Part shown: in pieces, positions 60,499 through 64,000 of the stretch
Layout of the letters: each line of letters starts with the position of its first letter
Position numbering within the stretch: the first letter of the stretch is position 1
Assembly: GCA_910576335.1 (NCBI GenBank)
Contig: CAJTIU010000012.1
Span: 87,817 to 151,816 of the forward strand
Direction of reading: 5' to 3'
Source: Lachnospiraceae bacterium
GTDB lineage: Bacteria > Bacillota > Clostridia > Lachnospirales > Lachnospiraceae
Length of the DNA stretch: 64,000 nucleotides
Made by a program: the position numbers and the translations under genes
The notes under the pieces: generated by a model
Seen by the model: the letters and a program-made list of their open reading frames with translations, nothing else
Told to the model about the DNA's origin: nothing
The model's database searches: none

Positions 60499-61197
60499 AT
60501 GTATAAAGAAGAATTGAAAGAATTGGCGGATCAAATGATAAGGCGGATAGATTTTCTGGATGGGGCCGTTAAGGAGGTTTCAGAAGAGGCATTGTCTAAG
60601 GGACGTGTACTTGATGTACGCTGGCGGGGAAATGTACATTTTGTATTGCAGACGTACCATTCAGATTGGGGCTGGTATTTTGCAGAGCGAAACGGGGAGC
60701 GTGTTTCCAGCCTTTATCGCGTGGGCAGATTTGACGAACGGTTTTATCAGGCAGTGCAGCATTTTGTAGGGGAGATCAATCAGGGTGATTTTGGCCATAA
60801 GCGGACAGCGAGTGAAAGGCTTGCAGAAATTATTGAAAAACGACAATTGACAAGTTACATGAATACTACGAAGTGGATCGAGTTCCTTCAGGTGATGACA
60901 GAAGAGATGCCTCTAAAAATTCCCTATGCTTATCGTACACTTTTTGATGTGGACGGAAGAAATGATGACTTATTTGACACTTGCTATTGCAGTGAATGTT
61001 TTAATGGTCATGACTTTAAATCATTAGAATGGGTAAAAGTTAAGCCGAAATTTTGCGAGAGAAAGTACCGGGGAAGGCTGATTGAGGATGAAGAAATCTG
61101 GCATGATTTGGAAGGGGAGTTTATCAAAGGGATGGAGAAATATTCGATTCCATATGAAGTGGAGGATGGGATGTATATTGTTTATGGCTACCGGTAG
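60499..61197 (+). CDS. Uncharacterised protein with DUF6678-like C-terminal part
   Basis: A 232-residue soluble protein from ATG 60499 (AGAGGTG upstream). Residues 100-150 read KRTASERLAEIIEKRQLTSY, MNTTKWIEFLQVMTEEMPLK, similar to DUF6678 as I recall it. Further on, DDLFDTCYCSECFNGHDFKS has closely spaced cysteines, and FIKGMEKYSIPYEVEDGMYI is the C-terminus. The N-terminal half (VLDVRWRGNVHFVLQTYHSD) looks like a separate small domain. No function inferred. Confidence 0.6.
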   Translation: MYKEELKELADQMIRRIDFLDGAVKEVSEEALSKGRVLDVRWRGNVHFVLQTYHSDWGWYFAERNGERVSSLYRVGRFDERFYQAVQHFVGEINQGDFGHKRTASERLAEIIEKRQLTSYMNTTKWIEFLQVMTEEMPLKIPYAYRTLFDVDGRNDDLFDTCYCSECFNGHDFKSLEWVKVKPKFCERKYRGRLIEDEEIWHDLEGEFIKGMEKYSIPYEVEDGMYIVYGYR

Positions 61198-61235
61198 AAA
61201 TATAAATTTTAGTCTTTGGATCAGGAGTGTACAAT

Positions 61236-61901
61236 ATGCTTAACCCTTGGGAAGAAATTTTATTAGATGATTATGAAAACCATATGCAGTTAGATACTGT
61301 TATGCAGCTGCAGGCGATGAATAAAATGATGAAAGGCCAGCTTGGGACTTATTCAGTTTCCAGTGTGATGATATTAGGCATTGCTGGAGGAAACGGTCTT
61401 GAGCATATACGAAAAAATAAATATAGAAGAGTATATGGAATAGATATAAATTCTTCCTATTTAAAAGAGGCCGCCCGCAGATACCCCGATTTAGCAGGGA
61501 TTTTAAAATGTCTATGTTTTGATTTGACGAGAGACGCAGACAAGCTGCCAAAAGCAGATTTGCTCATTGCAAATCTGCTGATAGAGTATATTGGATACGA
61601 ATGCTTTCAGGAAGCGATTTTGCATGTAAATCCAAATTATGTTTCTTGTATCATTCAAATTAATATGAACAATAACTGGGTTTCTGATTCACCTTATCTC
61701 CATATCTTTGATGGGTTGGAGAAAGTATATGCTCAGATAGAGGAACGGCCATTGGAGATTTTGATGAACAAAACAGGATACAACAAAATCAAGACATTGA
61801 AGCATCTGCTTCCTGATGGGAAGAAACTTGTGCAGATGGATTTTGAAAGAGGGAGGGGATTTGATGAAACGGTCCACAGTCGTAGCGGAATTTCCTTGTG
61901 A
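61236..61901 (+). CDS. Class I SAM-dependent methyltransferase
   Basis: A 221-residue protein from ATG 61236 (CAGGAG upstream). Motif I is VMILGIAGGNGLEHI, followed by the acidic VYGIDINSSYLKEAARRYPD and LPKADLLIANLLIEYIG. The rest fits a small stand-alone methyltransferase; substrate unknown. Its 3' end overlaps the next gene by 38 bases. Confidence 0.8.
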   Translation: MLNPWEEILLDDYENHMQLDTVMQLQAMNKMMKGQLGTYSVSSVMILGIAGGNGLEHIRKNKYRRVYGIDINSSYLKEAARRYPDLAGILKCLCFDLTRDADKLPKADLLIANLLIEYIGYECFQEAILHVNPNYVSCIIQINMNNNWVSDSPYLHIFDGLEKVYAQIEERPLEILMNKTGYNKIKTLKHLLPDGKKLVQMDFERGRGFDETVHSRSGISL

Positions 61902-62409
61902 CTGCAAGACGGTCTGGGAAATTGTTACGGATAATAAAAATTATAGATGGCGTAGCGATTTGTCTAGAATTAAAGTGATTAATGAAACGTGCTTTGATGA
62001 ATATACAAAGGAAGGATTTGTGACCCGTTTCCGTATCACAGAGAAAGAGCCTTATCGAATATATCGATTTGCTATGGAGAATAAGAACATGTGCGGAAAC
62101 TGGATCGGCCTGTTCGAGACACTGGACGGTGGGACACAGATTACTTTTACAGAAGAAGTCCAGGTAAAAAATCCCATTATGAACCTGTTTGTAAAACCTG
62201 AATATCGTGGGAAAGGTTATGGAAAGGCGATTCTGAAAAAGCTGGCGGCTATCGCGGTTGAGCGTGGGTGCGGGCGATTGGAGTGGTGGTGTCTTGATTG
62301 GAACAAGCCTGGTATTGATTTCTATCTTTCGCTGGGGGCAGAGCCTATGGATGATTGGACGGTATATCGGATTACTGGCGATACGCTGTCTAATCTTGCA
62401 AGCTTTTGA
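61864..62409 (+). CDS. SRPBCC-GNAT chimera formed by deletion
   Basis: A 181-residue product from ATG 61864 (GAGGGAGGGG upstream). Residues 1-100 follow an SRPBCC (START-like) protein: STVVAEFPCDCKTVWEIVTD, NETCFDEYTKEGFVTRFRIT, GGTQITFTEEVQVKNPIMN. From about residue 104 the sequence becomes the C-terminal half of a GNAT acetyltransferase: LFVKPEYRGKGYGKAILKKL, CGRLEWWCLDWNKPGIDFYL. LFVK occurs naturally at this point in both families, so a deletion between two adjacent genes at a short shared sequence is the likely origin. Neither domain is complete, so activity is doubtful. Confidence 0.75.
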   Translation: MKRSTVVAEFPCDCKTVWEIVTDNKNYRWRSDLSRIKVINETCFDEYTKEGFVTRFRITEKEPYRIYRFAMENKNMCGNWIGLFETLDGGTQITFTEEVQVKNPIMNLFVKPEYRGKGYGKAILKKLAAIAVERGCGRLEWWCLDWNKPGIDFYLSLGAEPMDDWTVYRITGDTLSNLASF

Positions 62410-62439
62410 ACAATGGATTCTATTTTATGGGGTGTTAGA

Positions 62440-62964
62440 ATGGTGCTGTTAATTGTCGATACACAAAAATTGATTACAAACAATGAACTATATCAATTTA
62501 ATCTATTTGAATCACGTGTCAGACAACTGATAAATAAGGCTCGCAGCTGCGGTGTTGAAGTCATTTTTGTCAGGCATGATGATGGCAAGGAGAATGGATT
62601 ATTAAAAGGTACGGAGGAGTTTGAAATATATGATGGATTCCAACCTGTCGGGAGTGAAGTTATCTTTGACAAGAACGTAAACAGTGCTTTTAGAGGTACA
62701 GGATTATTGGAATATTTAAGACAAAAAGAAGAAAATACTGTTATTATTGCTGGGCTGCAAACAGAATATTGCATTGATGCTACTATAAAAGCGGGTTTTG
62801 AGCATGGTTTCAAAATGATAGTTCCGGCAAATACCAACAGCACATTTGATAATCAATATATGTCGGCGGATCAGACCTATAAATACTATAATGAATTCAT
62901 GTGGAATAAACGGTATGCAGAATGTATTTCTTTTGAACGAACGATAGAACTAATGGAGGAATGA
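62440..62964 (+). CDS. Isochorismatase-family cysteine hydrolase
   Basis: A 174-residue protein from ATG 62440. The catalytic triad of the family is complete: Asp7 (LLIVDTQ), Lys78 (IFDKNVNSAF) and Cys111 (AGLQTEYCIDATI). The fold is a small Rossmann-like hydrolase acting on isochorismate, nicotinamide or similar amides; the true substrate is unknown. Three bases separate it from the next gene. Confidence 0.88.
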   Translation: MVLLIVDTQKLITNNELYQFNLFESRVRQLINKARSCGVEVIFVRHDDGKENGLLKGTEEFEIYDGFQPVGSEVIFDKNVNSAFRGTGLLEYLRQKEENTVIIAGLQTEYCIDATIKAGFEHGFKMIVPANTNSTFDNQYMSADQTYKYYNEFMWNKRYAECISFERTIELMEE

Positions 62965-62967
62965 GAG

Positions 62968-63566
62968 ATGGGTGATACGAAAATCAGCTATGATGAGCAG
63001 TTTGGCATTAGGACTTTTAAGAGGGAAATCTGCTCGGAGCTGGGCGAACCGTTTTGGCTGGAGCTGACAGATGGTCTTGTTTTGCCGGATATGGAAACCG
63101 AGGCTGGCTGCAAGTGCTGCAATATGCATACATTTATATGCCGGTTGGAAGCGATGGCAGACGAAAAAACTGTACGGAAAATTCTTTACAGAGTGCGGCA
63201 TGGAATACATCCGTCTCAGTCTGCGTGGGCAAGGGAAGAGTTTCTTGAAATCGGTGATTTAGATAAGTTTCCGATGCCGCTGATGATACGATGCGGCGTT
63301 ACCATGCGTGTCATTGCCCGTTTGCGAAAGAATCTATTTTGTCCGATATGCCGGTATCTCCGATTTTGTGTTACTGCAGCCTTGGTCATGTGATGAATTT
63401 TACGGAGGCATTCCTCGGCCGGGAACTTGAGGGCAGAGTGGTACGTTCTGTGCTGAACAAAGATTTGACCTGTGAGTATGAAATTACGATTCCAGAGGAT
63501 ATTATGACCCAGTACATAGCACCGCGCGGAATGGAGAATGTCATAGACACAGGAAAAAATGAATAA
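62968..63566 (+). pseudogene. Uncharacterised gene with internal deletion and frameshift
   Basis: The first frame starts GDTKISYDEQFGIRTFKREI and includes ETEAGCKCCNMHTFICRLEA, then ILYRVRHGIHPSQSAWAREE, and after about 63275 becomes non-family (PMPLMIRCGVTMRVIARLRK). A second frame from 63291 reads RRYHACHCPFAKESILSD, ILCYCSLGHVMNFTEAFLGR, which looks like the C-terminal half of the same Cys-rich protein. A segment between DLDKF and RRYHACHCPF seems deleted with a frame change. Each half is well preserved, so the damage is recent. Family not named. Confidence 0.65.
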
Positions 63567-63590
63567 TAACAAATCATGGAGGAGTATGGA

Positions 63591-63893
63591 ATGCTGTTGG
63601 AACTGATCGTTTTGTTGATAATTGGTATTATACTTTTGATTGTCGGCTGGTCCATTTGGAAAAGGGAGAAGATAAATCTCATACATGACTACCATTATAA
63701 GAATGTGGCGGAGGCAGATAAAAAAGAGTATACTGCGCTTATGGGAAAAGGTGCAATCATAATTGGAATAGGAATCATTCTTACAGGAATTATTGATTTT
63801 ATTACGCAAACTGGATGGGGTTGGACTGCATTTGGGGTTTGTTTTGTAAGTGGATTTGGACTTATGGTTTATGCAGAGATGAAATATAATTAA
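63591..63893 (+). CDS. DUF3784 family membrane protein
   Basis: A 100-residue protein from ATG 63591; ATG 63576 precedes the GGAGG site and is less likely. Three hydrophobic helices (LLELIVLLIIGIILLIVGWS, GAIIIGIGIILTGIIDFIT, GWTAFGVCFVSGFGLMVYAE) and the family segment INLIHDYHYKNVAEADKKEY mark DUF3784. Function unknown. Last gene visible; 63894-64000 holds no complete gene, but ends in a TATGGAGGTG ribosome-site-like sequence, so another gene probably starts past the edge. Confidence 0.85.
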   Translation: MLLELIVLLIIGIILLIVGWSIWKREKINLIHDYHYKNVAEADKKEYTALMGKGAIIIGIGIILTGIIDFITQTGWGWTAFGVCFVSGFGLMVYAEMKYN

Positions 63894-64000
63894 AATTTAT
63901 CGTCAGGAGATATCATTGTTTTGGCAAGGTTTAATGCTCAATTATGAATTGTGAAATCAGATGAAAGAATATGAAGATTGGAAATAGCAATATGGAGGTG

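Noticed and set aside
58042..64000. Integron cassette array
   Set aside because: No repeated attC-like hairpins between the genes and no integrase; several genes overlap, which cassettes do not.

Overview
The window looks like a chromosomal accessory region of a low-to-mid GC Firmicute, most likely a gut Lachnospiraceae (Clostridia). Evidence: AGGAGG ribosome-binding sites, sigma-A type promoters, LytTR/GHKL and OmpR two-component pairs coupled to FtsX-type ABC transporters, an IlvB with the Cys-rich insertion I associate with Lachnospiraceae, YdcF, YjdF, BlaR1/BlaI and DUF3784 proteins. No rRNA, tRNA, CRISPR array or intact insertion sequence was seen.

Layout. 1-5.1 kb is the eroded edge of an integrative element or plasmid: the C-terminal part of a ParB-like protein, a frameshifted DUF3854 primase-like gene, a replication-relaxation protein, a ribbon-helix-helix/coiled-coil protein, and two sets of palindromes that could be partition or operator sites. 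5.1-15.4 kb is regulatory: a LytTR/GHKL pair, an ECF sigma factor with a DUF2461 gene, an AraC gene killed by one stop codon, an ABC-2 transporter pair, and an OmpR/histidine-kinase pair facing a lipoprotein gene. 15.8-22.5 kb is an unusual operon that joins a sugar-type ABC importer (propeller-fused binding protein, two permeases, no ATPase) to a MacA/HlyD-like adaptor and a MacB-like extracellular-domain protein.

22.6-40 kb holds a membrane MutS-like ATPase, a complete response regulator/kinase/ABC/FtsX module (25.4-30.5 kb), an alkyltransferase-like protein with PYWR in place of PCHR, a YdcF protein, a TetR/ABC-exporter pair, and a second regulator/kinase/ABC/FtsX module whose regulator and kinase are broken while its transporter genes are open. 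40-44 kb holds ilvB and ilvN separated by a 158-bp inverted-repeat element, then a chloramphenicol acetyltransferase and a methyltransferase facing a LysR regulator. 45-57 kb holds two PD-(D/E)XK-type proteins, blaR1-blaI without a beta-lactamase gene, an AAA ATPase, a vat gene behind a probable attenuator leader, yjdF behind a probable riboswitch, and two paralogous lipoproteins.

57-64 kb holds a self-contained XRE repressor/membrane-protein pair and then a tightly packed, one-direction string of small unrelated enzymes (GNAT, adenosine deaminase-like, nucleotidyltransferase, NTF2-like, methyltransferase, isochorismatase, DUF3784), several damaged by deletion, stop or fusion. Themes that tie the window together are drug and envelope-stress defence and its control: three resistance enzymes, four ABC export systems, beta-lactam sensing, translational attenuation and a riboswitch. 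Three unlinked promoters share one 15-bp upstream box at exactly the same spacing. Gene decay is frequent, as expected for a recombination-prone accessory region.
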